A DNA stretch of 64,000 bases from Candidatus Marispirochaeta associata (GTDB taxonomy: Bacteria > Spirochaetota > Spirochaetia > JC444 > Marispirochaetaceae), in NCBI GenBank assembly GCA_001749745.1, contig JWTM01000553.1, forward strand, positions 1-64,000, in the 5' to 3' direction. The position numbers and the translations under genes were made by a program. The stretch's first letter is position 1, and every line of letters begins with the position of its first letter. Of this stretch, positions 24,995-34,752 are shown piece after piece. The notes under the pieces were generated by a model. It did not search any database, was not told where the DNA came from, and saw nothing but the letters and a program-made list of their open reading frames with translations.

Positions 24995-26266
24995 CTAGCG
25001 GGCGTCGACCACCGCTGGCGGTCGACGATTGCGGGGCTCCTCTACCCTCAGGAAGAGAATCAGCGAGAGGATGGAGGCGGCGAGACAGCCCCAGAAGATA
25101 AAATCCAATCCGAAAACGTTGGCCAGGAATCCCAAAGGGATTATCAGGAGCGATGCGGCGCCGACGGCCAGACCGACGATCCCGATATAGACCGGTATCT
25201 CATGCTCCTGGCCGAACTCGACGGTCATGGCGAAGAGAGAGACGCTGTTGACGCAGAGGGTCAAGGCGCCCATAGCGATGCTGATCAGCGCTACCGGATA
25301 GCTCGGCGCCAAGAGGATGGCCATGTTGCCGATTATCAATGCGGCCGCGCCGATGATATGGTTCACCAGATGGCCGTAGCGGTCGGAGATAATCCCCAGG
25401 ACCGGATTGGCGACGATATAGACCAGGGCGATGATGATGGTGAATACCCCGACCTCGCTCTCATGCAGACCGTAGCGACCGATAAGGCGTACGGCAAAGT
25501 AGGAGTAGCTGGTAAAGGCCAGGACGAAGAATATCCGTCCGACGATGTAGCGCCGGAAGGGCGGATTGGCGGCCGGAATCGCCTTCAGGGACCGGAGATA
25601 GGTACCGAAACTCTCGGTGGAGAAGATTAATCGCTTTGTCGGCGGTTCCCTGTGGAGAGCGATCGCCGGAAGATAGAGCATCAGTATCCCGAAACCGATC
25701 AGCATTAGGACGGGGAAATTTGTCGGGAAGGGAACTGCTCCCAATATCCAGGAGATCAGCCCCCCGCAGGCGAGTCCCACCAGATAGCTTCCCACATTAC
25801 GCAGAGCGAAGAGCCTGCCCCGCATGGTTAAGGGAACGGTCTTCACCGTCAGGTCGAAGAAGGCGGGAATGTTGACGCCGGCGGCGGCGTGGGCAATAAA
25901 GAGCGCCGCCAGTACCGACCAGATAACCAGATCCGGATTACTCCTCCCGCAGCGCATCCCGATCAGGGCGGCGATCAGCCAGGGAATCCGCTGCAGAATA
26001 CCCAGGATGAGAATATAGTTCTTCTTATAGCGCAGGGTCTGTATATAGCGGGCGACGAAGATAGCCGGGAAGAATACGCCCAAGTTGCGGAGTAACGGAA
26101 TCAGGGTGATGAGTAGCGGGGTGGCTCCCAGCTTCTCGATGTAGACCGGGAGCACGGACTCGGGGCTTAAGAAGATCATACCGGCGAAGAAAGAGATGCC
26201 GTCCAAAGTATTAAGGGCGAAGTTTCGCTTTATATGCTGCGGGTGCTGAGTCATAGATATGCTCAT
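24995..26266 (-). CDS. Major facilitator superfamily transporter
   Basis: Inner-membrane protein, 423 residues with about 12 hydrophobic helices in two halves separated by a charged loop (about 200-225, ALHREPPTKRLIFSTESFG). An MFS-like short loop (RYIQTLRYKKNYI) follows helix 2. It resembles permeases of unknown specificity; no substrate can be assigned. AAGGGA lies upstream of the ATG at 26266. It is transcribed toward hrpA with a gap of 47 bases and is divergent from the PfkB kinase. Confidence 0.82.
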   Translation of the reverse strand: MSISMTQHPQHIKRNFALNTLDGISFFAGMIFLSPESVLPVYIEKLGATPLLITLIPLLRNLGVFFPAIFVARYIQTLRYKKNYILILGILQRIPWLIAALIGMRCGRSNPDLVIWSVLAALFIAHAAAGVNIPAFFDLTVKTVPLTMRGRLFALRNVGSYLVGLACGGLISWILGAVPFPTNFPVLMLIGFGILMLYLPAIALHREPPTKRLIFSTESFGTYLRSLKAIPAANPPFRRYIVGRIFFVLAFTSYSYFAVRLIGRYGLHESEVGVFTIIIALVYIVANPVLGIISDRYGHLVNHIIGAAALIIGNMAILLAPSYPVALISIAMGALTLCVNSVSLFAMTVEFGQEHEIPVYIGIVGLAVGAASLLIIPLGFLANVFGLDFIFWGCLAASILSLILFLRVEEPRNRRPPAVVDAR

Positions 26267-26385
26267 CGAGTTCCCTTACCGATGTCGTAGTCTGTTCTTG
26301 AACTTAGGCTACCAGCTAATACCAGCTTGTGTGAATAGCCGCCAGATCTTTTCTGATATCTCCCGGCATGTTACTATTGGAGCAT

Positions 26386-27291
26386 ATGAAAAGCTTAACC
26401 TTTGGTGAAATCTTGTGGGACATAATTGAGGGAACCGAGCACATCGGCGGCGCCCCCTATAATTTTGCGGCTCATCTGGCCAAGCTCGGGGCGGAATCCT
26501 ATTTCATCAGTGCGGTGGGGGAGGATGATCTCGGTCGACGAGCGATTGAGTATGTAGGACGACACGGAATCCGGCCCGAGTATCTCAGCCGCGTATCCGA
26601 CGCTCCCACCGGAACGGTCAGCGTTGAACTCGAGGCCGGTCAGCCGGAGTATACCATTCACGAAGGGGTCGCTTGGGACAAGATTCGCCTGAGCGGGGAT
26701 CAGCTGGATGCGATCCGTAGCGTATCCTGGGATATCTTTTATGTAGGCACCCTGGCCCAGCGGAGCGAGATGAACCGCGCCCTGGTGGGCGAACTCTTTT
26801 CGGCGGTCAATGCGCGACACCGCTTCTACGATATCAATCTACGTCAGCACTATTACAGCCAGGGAATTATCGAGCTCGCCCTCAAGAATGCGACTATCGT
26901 AAAATTGAATCATGAAGAGTCGGACCTGATCGGCGAGATGTTTCGCATCAACGGTACCGGTAACGACGAAGAACATGCCGCCCGGATCTCCAAGCTTTTC
27001 GATATCGAGACCTTGATTATCACCCGCGGTAAAGAGGGCTCTCTGGTTCTGTACGAGAATGAGTTCCGCCGGATTCCGGTGGTCCCGGTGGAGGTCTCCG
27101 ATGCGGTCGGCGCCGGGGACAGCTTCTCGGCGGGCTTCATGTTCGCCTTGACCCACGGCAAGAATCCCTTCGAGGCGGCCGAACTCGGCGGCGCTCTCGG
27201 TTCCTTCGTCGCCTCCCAGCGCGGTGCGATCCCTGAGTACAGCGACGAGATCAAACAGCGCTTCGCGGCATTAGTCAAAAGGGAGGGATAG
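26386..27291 (+). CDS. PfkB-family carbohydrate kinase (fructokinase-like)
   Basis: Ribokinase/PfkB-type sugar kinase. The N-terminus LTFGEILWDIIEGTEHIGGAPYNFAAHLAKLG is typical of fructokinases, and the C-terminal signature DAVGAGDSFSAGFMFAL includes the catalytic Asp and anion hole. Start 26386 is preferred on family grounds; ATG 26368 is possible. TACTAT preceded by TGT (extended -10) ends 8 bases before 26386, so the leader is very short or absent. Likely reaction: ATP-dependent phosphorylation of fructose or a similar sugar in the cytoplasm. Followed after 3 bases by a DUF4870 gene. Confidence 0.88.
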   Translation: MKSLTFGEILWDIIEGTEHIGGAPYNFAAHLAKLGAESYFISAVGEDDLGRRAIEYVGRHGIRPEYLSRVSDAPTGTVSVELEAGQPEYTIHEGVAWDKIRLSGDQLDAIRSVSWDIFYVGTLAQRSEMNRALVGELFSAVNARHRFYDINLRQHYYSQGIIELALKNATIVKLNHEESDLIGEMFRINGTGNDEEHAARISKLFDIETLIITRGKEGSLVLYENEFRRIPVVPVEVSDAVGAGDSFSAGFMFALTHGKNPFEAAELGGALGSFVASQRGAIPEYSDEIKQRFAALVKREG

Positions 27292-27294
27292 GAT

Positions 27295-27654
27295 ATGTCT
27301 GACGAAACAATGAATGAGGATAAGTCGGTTCGCGATCTGGCGATGGTAACCCATCTGCTCGGCTTCGCCGGGATGGTGCTCCCCTTTGGTAATATAATCG
27401 GTCCCTTGGTCATCTGGCTGATGAAACGGGAGGAGTCTGCTTATCTTGATGCCCACGGGAAAGAGGTGCTCAATTTCCAGATATCAATGCTGATCTGGTT
27501 TACCATTAGCGGCGTCCTGGCGCTGGTAATCGTCGGCTTCGTGATTATGGCGGTCTTGGCGATTCTGTCGGTGATCTGGACGATCATGGGAGCGATCCGC
27601 GCCTCTTCGGGAGAATACTACCGCTACCCGATTACGATCCGCTTTATCAAGTAA
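27295..27654 (+). CDS. DUF4870 membrane protein
   Basis: Small membrane protein, 119 residues, with hydrophobic helices near 22-42, 58-78 and 78-98. The family motif is recognisable: LAMVTHLLGFAGMVLPFGNIIGPLVIW, then HGKEVLNFQIS. Function is unknown; DUF4870 proteins are widespread small transmembrane proteins. GGGAGGGATAGG precedes the ATG, and the gene lies 3 bases after the sugar kinase, so it is co-transcribed. Its stop overlaps the convergent histidine kinase by 8 bases. Confidence 0.85.
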   Translation: MSDETMNEDKSVRDLAMVTHLLGFAGMVLPFGNIIGPLVIWLMKREESAYLDAHGKEVLNFQISMLIWFTISGVLALVIVGFVIMAVLAILSVIWTIMGAIRASSGEYYRYPITIRFIK

Positions 27655-29614
27655 GGCGGGCTGGAACCTGAGCGCGGAAACGCACGGTGAAGCGGGTATA
27701 CTCCCCCTCCCGGCTCTCGACGTTGATACTCCCGCCCAGCTTGTCGCTGATCATATTCTTGACGATGTTGAGCCCCAAACCGATATTGCCGTCGGCGCGA
27801 CGGGTAGTATAGAAGGGGTCGAAGATGTGCTCCATCGTCTCCCGGCTCATGCCGAGCCCGTTATCCTGATAGTAGAAGAAGATCTCTCCCTGCGACTCCT
27901 CGGCGCTGATATCTATAGTTCCTTCGTCGCGATCGACGAAACCGTGGTGCAGGGTATTGGTTACCAGATTGACCAGCAGGTGAACGAAGATACCCGGGTA
28001 TGAATCGATCTTGATCCTCGGGATCTGCACTGTCACCCGGATATCCTTCTTCTTCAGCTCCGGGTGGAGGGAGAGGAGGGTGTCGTCCACCACCTCCTTT
28101 AATTCTATCTCCCGTTTCGCCAAGGTGATCTGATCGGAAGAGACGCTCTTGAAGCTCGAAATAAGTTCTCCCGCCCGTTTGAGATTCCGGATGACCGTCT
28201 CGACCGACTCCCGGGATTTACTCATGTAGCGTTCCAGGTCCGATTTGGAGAGCTCCTCGGCCTCGTAAAGCCGGCTTAGATCCGTCAGCAATCGTTCATG
28301 ATAGGTGGCGGCCGTCATGGCGACCCCGGTGGGGGTGTTGATCTCATGGGCTACACCCGCCACCAACCGGGAAGTCAGGGCCATCTTTTCCGCCTCTATC
28401 AGCTGCTCTGATGTGCGGCTGAGTTCGGCTGTTCGTTCCAGTACCCGGTTTTCCAGGGTATCGTTCAGACTATGCAGCTCCGCGGTTCGCCGCTGCAGGG
28501 ACTCGATGAAGTAGTTGAAACTCTCCGAGATGCGGATCAGCTCCAATGTCTTCCCGGCTTCGAGACGAATAGAGAGATCCCCCTCCCGAGCCCGGTCCAT
28601 GCCGATGGTCAGTTGCTGGAGCTGCCGCTCGATATCCCGGTTGATCCGGTAAATACTCACGGAAAGCAGCGCCGCAATAGCAAAGGCAAAGAGCATGTTT
28701 ATCAGTACCAGGAGCAGGGCCGGCCGGGCGATGTTGGATCGGTAAACAGCCGTTCCCACAACCCAGTCGAAGTCGGGAAGATAACGAAGATAGACTATCT
28801 TCTCCCGGCGAGCATCTGCGGGGGTATCTCGCCATAGATAGGTCGTATATCCGTCCCGGGTTGTAAACATCTTGGTAATAATATCCTGGTAATCAGCGAC
28901 ACTCACGAGGCCCCGGGCATCGTTGCCGCTTAAGTATGGGTGTGCGATCTGTTCCCCCTCGCGGTTCACCACATAGGAGTAGCTTCCGGTGGCGATCTGC
29001 CCGCTTTTGACCAGATCGCGCAGGGCCTCCCGGTCAATCATCTCGACAAACTCACGACGATAGGAGGTCGCCGTCAGAATCCAATCCAGCTCGGGGATAT
29101 AGGTCATGTAGAGGGCTTTCCGGCGGGGTTCCAGCTCGTCCGTGTTCTGCCACATATACTCCAGATATCCCTGTCGTACCTGGATCTGCTGGTCTACCGG
29201 GGCCTTTCCCGTCTGTAGGGTGTCGACTATTTGGGCATCGGGGTGGAAGATTACTCGACCATCCGAATCGATTGCATAGCAATAGCCGTTAATACCTACT
29301 TTCAACGAGAGGAGAGTCTCCATTATCTCGTCTGGGTTCGCCCCGTCTTCCTGCAGGAATTCCTGAACCAGGTTCCGTCCGGCCTCCACTTTGGAACGGA
29401 GGTAGACCCTTACGCTGTTGTCGAGCTGGATCTCGATGGTTTTATAGAGGGTGTCCGTCGACTCTCTTATATCCTCCTCTATATGCCGGGTTGAAATGCT
29501 ATAGAATACCAAGGCCGTGGCGCTGGAAACGATAAAGAAGGGGAGTGCCGAGAGGATAATGACCTTCAGGAACTGGAAGCGGATCGAGTATGGATGGGCG
29601 TTATGTCTCGACAC
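27647..29614 (-). CDS. Sensor histidine kinase with tandem Cache domains
   Basis: Membrane sensor kinase, 655 residues, GTG start. Order: transmembrane helix (about 12-34), periplasmic sensor with two related Cache segments (each has a GYCY/GYTTY-type pattern and YL-x-LDW strands), second helix (about 290-312), HAMP (about 315-370), coiled linker, then HisKA with phosphoacceptor His423 in AGVAHEINTPTG and HATPase with DNGLGMS, FYTTR and GLGLNIVKNM. It should autophosphorylate in response to a small external ligand. No response regulator is adjacent. TATACT ends 7 bases before the GTG, with TAGACT 17 bases further up, so a leaderless transcript is likely. Confidence 0.9.
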   Translation of the reverse strand: MSRHNAHPYSIRFQFLKVIILSALPFFIVSSATALVFYSISTRHIEEDIRESTDTLYKTIEIQLDNSVRVYLRSKVEAGRNLVQEFLQEDGANPDEIMETLLSLKVGINGYCYAIDSDGRVIFHPDAQIVDTLQTGKAPVDQQIQVRQGYLEYMWQNTDELEPRRKALYMTYIPELDWILTATSYRREFVEMIDREALRDLVKSGQIATGSYSYVVNREGEQIAHPYLSGNDARGLVSVADYQDIITKMFTTRDGYTTYLWRDTPADARREKIVYLRYLPDFDWVVGTAVYRSNIARPALLLVLINMLFAFAIAALLSVSIYRINRDIERQLQQLTIGMDRAREGDLSIRLEAGKTLELIRISESFNYFIESLQRRTAELHSLNDTLENRVLERTAELSRTSEQLIEAEKMALTSRLVAGVAHEINTPTGVAMTAATYHERLLTDLSRLYEAEELSKSDLERYMSKSRESVETVIRNLKRAGELISSFKSVSSDQITLAKREIELKEVVDDTLLSLHPELKKKDIRVTVQIPRIKIDSYPGIFVHLLVNLVTNTLHHGFVDRDEGTIDISAEESQGEIFFYYQDNGLGMSRETMEHIFDPFYTTRRADGNIGLGLNIVKNMISDKLGGSINVESREGEYTRFTVRFRAQVPARLT

Positions 29615-29621
29615 ACCAAGA

Positions 29622-29650
29622 AGTATAGTGAAGAGACGGGGGAAAGTCTA
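29622..29650 (-). promoter_or_regulatory. Promoter of the Cache histidine kinase gene (leaderless type)
   Basis: On the minus strand TAGACT (29650-29645), 17 bases, TATACT (29627-29622), then 7 bases to GTG at 29614. It overlaps the end of the upstream sirtuin gene. No SD is present. Confidence 0.55.
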
Positions 29651-30415
29651 ATCAGCGCCGGTTTCTCCCGCTTCGATCCTGTCCAGGATGTTCTCCGCGA
29701 AGGCATCGAGTTCGCCGTGATAGACCAGATCGAAATCGCGATCGTAGGATCCCGGGTCGCGGTTAACCAGGATCGAGGGCAGTTGGGGGGCCAAGGAGAG
29801 GGCGAATCCGGCAACCGGCTGCACCGTGAGGGAGGTTCCCATTACCAGAAGAAGGTCCGCTTCGGGCGGCCGGTAGTAGATCTCCATGAACTCCTGCGGC
29901 AATGATTCGCCGAAGAAGACCACATCCGGTTTGATTACGCCTTCGCATGAGCAGCGGGGAATCCCTCCGCTTCGAATCGTCTCCTCATAATCAGCCAGGG
30001 GGTACCTCTGATTACAGTTCCGGCAATGACCGTGCAGGTAGGAGCCGTGGCATTCGATTACCCGATTTGAGCCGGCTTTCGTATGCAACATGTCGATATT
30101 CTGGGTGACGATTAACTCGATCTTGCCCTCCGCTTCGAGATCGGCCAAAAGTCGGTGGCACAGGGTCGGCGCCACATCGGCTTCGAGAAGCTCCCGGGAG
30201 AGGAGGAAAAAAGGGGCTGGATTGTGATTGAAATAGTTGAGATCGAAGATAGCCTCGGGATAGGGGAGGTGATACTTCTCCTCGGCGGTAGCGTAGAGCC
30301 CGTCGGGGCTGCGAAAATCGGGGATTCCTGAAGAGGTACTGATCCCGGCTCCGGTTACGACCAGGATTCGATTAGAACGGGCTAGTAAATCGGCTATCTC
30401 TGCGGTAGAACTCAT
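29648..30415 (-). CDS. NAD-dependent protein deacylase, sirtuin (Sir2 family)
   Basis: Cytoplasmic sirtuin, 255 residues. NAD-binding motifs GAGISTSSGIPDFRS (about 22-36) and TQNIDMLH (104-111), catalytic His123 in ECHGS, and the four zinc ligands C131, C134, C155 and C157 (CRNC and CSC) are all present. It removes acyl groups from lysine using NAD. It lacks the Tyr/Arg pair of the CobB desuccinylase class at the usual place as far as I can see, so deacetylation is the likelier activity. Divergent from the oxidoreductase at 30480 and 33 bases upstream of the histidine kinase gene. Confidence 0.9.
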   Translation of the reverse strand: MSSTAEIADLLARSNRILVVTGAGISTSSGIPDFRSPDGLYATAEEKYHLPYPEAIFDLNYFNHNPAPFFLLSRELLEADVAPTLCHRLLADLEAEGKIELIVTQNIDMLHTKAGSNRVIECHGSYLHGHCRNCNQRYPLADYEETIRSGGIPRCSCEGVIKPDVVFFGESLPQEFMEIYYRPPEADLLLVMGTSLTVQPVAGFALSLAPQLPSILVNRDPGSYDRDFDLVYHGELDAFAENILDRIEAGETGAD

Positions 30416-30479
30416 AGCTTATCGTGACCGGTCGCGGTGTGAATGGTCAAGCGGCCGCGTTTCCTATAGCATAGATAGC

Positions 30480-31664
30480 ATGTTACACCCAAACGCTCTC
30501 CAAACTCTTAAGCGTCCTATCCGGCTGGCTTTGATCGGCGGCGGCCCGGGCTCCTTCATCGGCCGGGTGCACCAGACTGCCGCGCGGCTCGATAACCGCT
30601 ATCAGATTGTCAACGCCGCCCTCTCTTCCAATCCTGATAAAGCGCGCTCCGCCGCCCTGGCGATGGGGATCGATGCGGCTCGGATTGCAGAGGATCCGGA
30701 GGCGATGATCCGCGCCGAGGCCGACCATACGGAGGGCGCCGATGCGGTGGCTATAATGACGCCTAACGACAGTCACCACCGCTTGGCTTCCGCCGCACTC
30801 CATGCCGGGCTGCATGTAATCTGCGACAAACCGATGACTAATACCCTTGCAGAGGCCCGGGAGCTGACGGAATTGGTGCGACAGAAGTCTCTGGTATTCT
30901 GTCTGACCCATAACTACACTGGGTATCCTCTGGTGCGACAGGCTCGCGCCATGGTCCGGGACGGAGCGATCGGCGAACTGCTTCTGGTGCAGGTCGAATA
31001 TGTACAGGGAGGACGGGCTCCCGGAAACGATCCTGCCCCGGGCGGCTCCGTTCCCTGGCGCTATGATCCGGAGCGTGGAGGCCCCTCGCTGGTGATGGGG
31101 GATATCGGCACCCATGCCCACAACCTAGTGCGCTTTGTAACCGGGAAGGAGATCGAATCGGTCTGCGCCGACGCGGGAAGCGTCGTTCCCGGAAGGAATT
31201 TTCACGATTTTACCGGGGCACTCCTGCGTTTAAACGGAGGCGCCCGCGGCAGTTTCTGGGTAACCCAGGCTGCAGCCGGAGTAGAGAACGCCCTGCGCTT
31301 CAGAATCAGCGGCAGCGAAGGCAGCCTCGAATGGGAGCAGGAGATTCCCCAGCGCCTGATCTACCGCCCCTTCGGCCGACCGGCGGAGATTCGTACTCCA
31401 AACGGTCCCGGTACGGTCGCGGAAGCGGCCCGGGCGCTGCGGATTGTGGCCGGGCATCCCGAAGGCTTCATCGAGGGCTTCGCCAACATCTACGCCGATG
31501 CCGCCGAGGCGATCGCCGCTGCGATCACCGGGGCGGCAGCCGATCCGCTTGCGTTAGATTTTCCCACTGCAGACGACGGTCTTAAGGGGGTCGAGTTTAT
31601 CGATGCCGTGTTGCGTTCGAGCGCCTCAGGCGGGTGGGTCGAAATTCCCAATAATGCGGTTTAG
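30480..31664 (+). CDS. Gfo/Idh/MocA family oxidoreductase
   Basis: NAD(P)-dependent sugar or polyol dehydrogenase-like protein, 394 residues. N-terminal Rossmann motif LALIGGGPGSFIGRVH (GGGPGS), then MTPNDSHH and the EKP-like motif, here CDKPMTNT, with the catalytic-type Lys. The C-terminal domain has the GDIGTHAHNL segment holding the usual His. The extended N-terminus and length fit a subgroup seen with sugar catabolic genes. The substrate is unknown. No SD; TAGCAT ends 7 bases before the ATG. The stop overlaps the isocitrate dehydrogenase gene by 39 bases tail to tail. Confidence 0.9.
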   Translation: MLHPNALQTLKRPIRLALIGGGPGSFIGRVHQTAARLDNRYQIVNAALSSNPDKARSAALAMGIDAARIAEDPEAMIRAEADHTEGADAVAIMTPNDSHHRLASAALHAGLHVICDKPMTNTLAEARELTELVRQKSLVFCLTHNYTGYPLVRQARAMVRDGAIGELLLVQVEYVQGGRAPGNDPAPGGSVPWRYDPERGGPSLVMGDIGTHAHNLVRFVTGKEIESVCADAGSVVPGRNFHDFTGALLRLNGGARGSFWVTQAAAGVENALRFRISGSEGSLEWEQEIPQRLIYRPFGRPAEIRTPNGPGTVAEAARALRIVAGHPEGFIEGFANIYADAAEAIAAAITGAAADPLALDFPTADDGLKGVEFIDAVLRSSASGGWVEIPNNAV

Positions 31665-33863
31665 CGTTTCGCTCGGCCGCATGGCCGCATTCGCCTTCGT
31701 ATCGTCCGGCTGAAAGTAGCCCCCGATATCGACCGGCGCCCCTTGGGCCGCAGTGAGTTCCGCGATAATCGTGGTTTCTTCCGCCTCCAGCTCTTGCGCC
31801 AGGGCAGCGAAGCTCCGCGCCAGTTGGCCGTCTTCCTTCTGCCGGGCAAGCTTCTGTGCCCAGTAGAGGGCCAAGTAGAAATGACTGCCCCGGTTATCGA
31901 GTTCGTTCACCTTGCGAGAGGGGGATTTATTGTTTTCCAGGAAAACCGCGGTCGCTCGATCCAGGGTCTCCGCCAGCAGAGCCGCCCGCCGATTGTCGTA
32001 GCGTTGGGCCAAGTGCTCCAATGAAACCGCCAGGGCTAAAAACTCTCCCAGGGAGTCCCAGCGGAGGTGCCCTTCGGCCACGAATTGCTGTACATGCTTG
32101 GGCGCAGAACCGCCGGCTCCCGTCTCGAAGAGACCGCCGCCGGCCATGAGCGGCACAATGGAGAGCATCTTCGCGCTGGTACCAAGCTCCAGAATCGGGA
32201 ATAGATCGGTCAGATAGTCCCGGAGCACATTGCCGGTTACGGAAATGGTATCCCGTCCGGCCTTCATCTCCGTCAGGGAGAAACGCAACGCCTCCCGGGG
32301 CGGCAGGATCCGTATATCGAGTCCGTCGGTCTCCAGGTCCTGCAGGTAATGCCGCACCTTGTTGATCAGTTGTGCATCATGAGCCCGTTCCGAGTCGAGC
32401 CAGAATACCGCCGGAGCGCCGGTCGCCCGGGCGCGTTCGACGCCGAGTTTCACCCAATCGCGGATGGGCGCATCCTTGACCCGACAGGCCCGGAAGATAT
32501 CGCCTGCCTCTACCGGCTGTTCAAGTAGTACTGTTCCTTGACCATCGACGATGCGAACAGTGCCGGGGGCCTTCATCATAAAGGTCTTGTCGTGGGATCC
32601 GTACTCCTCGGCCTTCTCGGCCATCAAGCCCACGTTCGAGGTGCTTCCCATACTGGCGGGATCGAAGGCGCCGTTTTCCTTGCAGAAGGCGATCGTCTCC
32701 TGATATACCCCCGCGTAGCAGCGGTCGGGGATGACCGCCTTCATATCGTGGAGCGCACCGTCGGGCCCCCACATCTTTCCGCCCGCCCGGATCGCCGCCG
32801 GCATGGAGGCGTCGATGATCACATCCGAAGGAACATGTAGATTAGTGATGCCCCGGTCGGAGTCCACCATCGCTAAGGGTGCGTTCTCGGCTAAACTCTT
32901 CTCGATCGCAGCTTCGATCTTCTGCCGCTCTTCCCCGGGCAGGGTCTCCAGTTTAGCCAGTAGAGCGCTCATCCCTGTATCGGCGCTCACGCCGAGTTGA
33001 GCCAGCGTCTCTCCATGTTCTGCAAAAAGCTCGCTGAAGTAGCATTTTACCGCGTGACCGAAGATTATCGGATCGGAGACCTTCATCATGGTTGCTTTCA
33101 GATGGACCGAGAAGAGCACCCCCTCTTTCTTGGCGTCGGCTAACTCCTTTTTGAGGAAGCGGTCGAGTTCGGCGGCGCTCATCACCGCCGCATCCACTAC
33201 CTCACCCCGCTGCAGGCTTAGACCATCCTTAAGAACCTCGGTTTCACCGGAGGAGTAAGTGACCTCTATGCGGGCGTCGGTCGGGGCGGGAATAGTAAGC
33301 GACTTCTCGCTGCCGTAAAAGTCGCCCTGCGTCATATGGGCTACGTGGCTCTTGGAATCTGAACTCCAAGCGCCCATCGAATGAGGATGGCGCTTGGCAT
33401 AGTTTTTTACCGCCTTCGGCGCCCGGCGGTCGGAGTTTCCCATTCTCAACACCGGGTTGACCGCGCTGCCTTTGACCTGGTCGTAACGGGCCTGTATCTC
33501 TCGCTCCTTGGCGCTCTGCGGCTCTTCCGGATAATCGGGGAGATTATATCCTTGCTCGATGAGTTCTTTAACCGCACGGTGAATCTGAGGAATAGAGGCG
33601 CTGATATTGGGGAGCTTGATTACATTCGCTTCCGGCTGGGTGACCAGTTTCCCAAGTTCCGCCAGGGCATCGGGCCGGCGCTGATCCTCATTTAGGTATT
33701 CCGGGAATGCGGCGATAATCCGGCCGGCTAGGGATATATCCTTCAGCTCCACCTCGATCCCGGCGGACTGCACGAACTTCTCGATCAGCGGTAGAAAGGA
33801 TCGGGTCGCCAGGGCAGGAGCTTCGTCGGTTTTGGTATACACAATGGTCGGATTACTGCTCAT
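31626..33863 (-). CDS. icd: Monomeric NADP-dependent isocitrate dehydrogenase
   Basis: Cytoplasmic TCA-cycle enzyme of the monomeric (IDH2) class, about 745 residues: isocitrate + NADP to 2-oxoglutarate + CO2 + NADPH. Family stretches include LPNISASIPQ, NPVLRMGNSDRRAPKAVK, GAWSSDSKSHVAHM and, near the C-terminus, ELDNRGSHFYLALYWAQ. Start at 33863 (MSSNPTIVYTK), 5 bases after GAGAGAGG; the open frame extends further upstream without a site. The dimeric IDH is unrelated, so this gene marks a lineage choice. In anaerobes it mainly supplies 2-oxoglutarate for glutamate. It overlaps the upstream-strand oxidoreductase gene at its 3' end. Confidence 0.95.
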   Translation of the reverse strand: MSSNPTIVYTKTDEAPALATRSFLPLIEKFVQSAGIEVELKDISLAGRIIAAFPEYLNEDQRRPDALAELGKLVTQPEANVIKLPNISASIPQIHRAVKELIEQGYNLPDYPEEPQSAKEREIQARYDQVKGSAVNPVLRMGNSDRRAPKAVKNYAKRHPHSMGAWSSDSKSHVAHMTQGDFYGSEKSLTIPAPTDARIEVTYSSGETEVLKDGLSLQRGEVVDAAVMSAAELDRFLKKELADAKKEGVLFSVHLKATMMKVSDPIIFGHAVKCYFSELFAEHGETLAQLGVSADTGMSALLAKLETLPGEERQKIEAAIEKSLAENAPLAMVDSDRGITNLHVPSDVIIDASMPAAIRAGGKMWGPDGALHDMKAVIPDRCYAGVYQETIAFCKENGAFDPASMGSTSNVGLMAEKAEEYGSHDKTFMMKAPGTVRIVDGQGTVLLEQPVEAGDIFRACRVKDAPIRDWVKLGVERARATGAPAVFWLDSERAHDAQLINKVRHYLQDLETDGLDIRILPPREALRFSLTEMKAGRDTISVTGNVLRDYLTDLFPILELGTSAKMLSIVPLMAGGGLFETGAGGSAPKHVQQFVAEGHLRWDSLGEFLALAVSLEHLAQRYDNRRAALLAETLDRATAVFLENNKSPSRKVNELDNRGSHFYLALYWAQKLARQKEDGQLARSFAALAQELEAEETTIIAELTAAQGAPVDIGGYFQPDDTKANAAMRPSETLNRIIGNFDPPA

Positions 33864-34005
33864 CATTACCTCTCTCGTTTTGCATTCGTCTCTATGAGAG
33901 TGAAAGATACTAAGAAACCGATAATTGCGCAAATAGGGGCCAATCCGAGTAACAGATTCTCTCTTCCCGGGAACTATATGGGTAGAGTACGCATGGGGGG
34001 ATTCT

Positions 34006-34752
34006 ATGTTCGCTAAGACTATTGTCAACGCTTCGTTGCTTGCATCTACACTGCTGATTCTTGCCGGCTGTGTGATGAACAAGGTCGATCCTTCTGCTTC
34101 TGAGATCCTTCTACGCGAGAGCGGACGAGGATCAGCGGTCTCCATCGAGATCGTGCCCGGCGATGAGTATCTGAGTACCATGCGGGCTGGGCCCTTGATC
34201 TTCAATGTATTACCCCAGTTTGTGGTCTGGACCGAAGATTCCGATGGAAGACTACTGGAGACGCTCTATATTACCGGGGCGGATTACGGAAAGATGCGTC
34301 ATGCCGGCAAGGCGGAGAAGGGCGTTCTCTTCTATCAGGAGAGTTTCCCGGTCTGGTCCTCCCGGGCCGAACAAAGGGGCGAGCGCCTGCCTTCTAAGTA
34401 TAATCCCTATCCGGATACTCTAACTTCGGCTACTCCGGCGGCGGGAACGGTTCTGCACACCTACCTTGATACCGAAGAGAAAGCGACGAGGATCCTGCTG
34501 GAGATCAACAAATCCGGTGATGAGAATGAGGCCTACGGGGAGTCGCAGAACGGCTGGGCGGGGCAACCGTCGCTGATCTATGCGGCGGAGCTGGAGCAAA
34601 TGGGTGCATCCGGCACCATCCCCTTTGAGCTGATCGGTCACGGCGGTACGATTTTTCAGGAGCCGGCGGTCTATCCGAATCTCGGCGGTTTCGATTCCGC
34701 CCTCGAGGAGATAGCGGAGCTGCGGCTGATGATCGTTACGGACTCAAAGTGA
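34006..34752 (+). CDS. Putative lipoprotein of unknown function
   Basis: 248-residue exported lipoprotein: signal peptide followed by the lipobox LAGC (Cys22). The mature part has FVVWTEDSDGRLLETLYIT and DTLTSATPAAGTVLHTYLD, a pattern reminiscent of DUF2271-type periplasmic proteins, but I am not certain of the family. Strong SD GGGGGGA precedes the ATG. It is probably anchored in a membrane facing the periplasm. The stop overlaps the convergent histidine kinase gene by 17 bases. Confidence 0.7.
   Translation: MFAKTIVNASLLASTLLILAGCVMNKVDPSASEILLRESGRGSAVSIEIVPGDEYLSTMRAGPLIFNVLPQFVVWTEDSDGRLLETLYITGADYGKMRHAGKAEKGVLFYQESFPVWSSRAEQRGERLPSKYNPYPDTLTSATPAAGTVLHTYLDTEEKATRILLEINKSGDENEAYGESQNGWAGQPSLIYAAELEQMGASGTIPFELIGHGGTIFQEPAVYPNLGGFDSALEEIAELRLMIVTDSK

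Noticed and set aside
33866..34205. N-terminal extension of isocitrate dehydrogenase
   Set aside because: The frame stays open upstream, but the family N-terminus begins at 33863 with a ribosome site, and the extension overlaps the promoter and start of the divergent lipoprotein gene.
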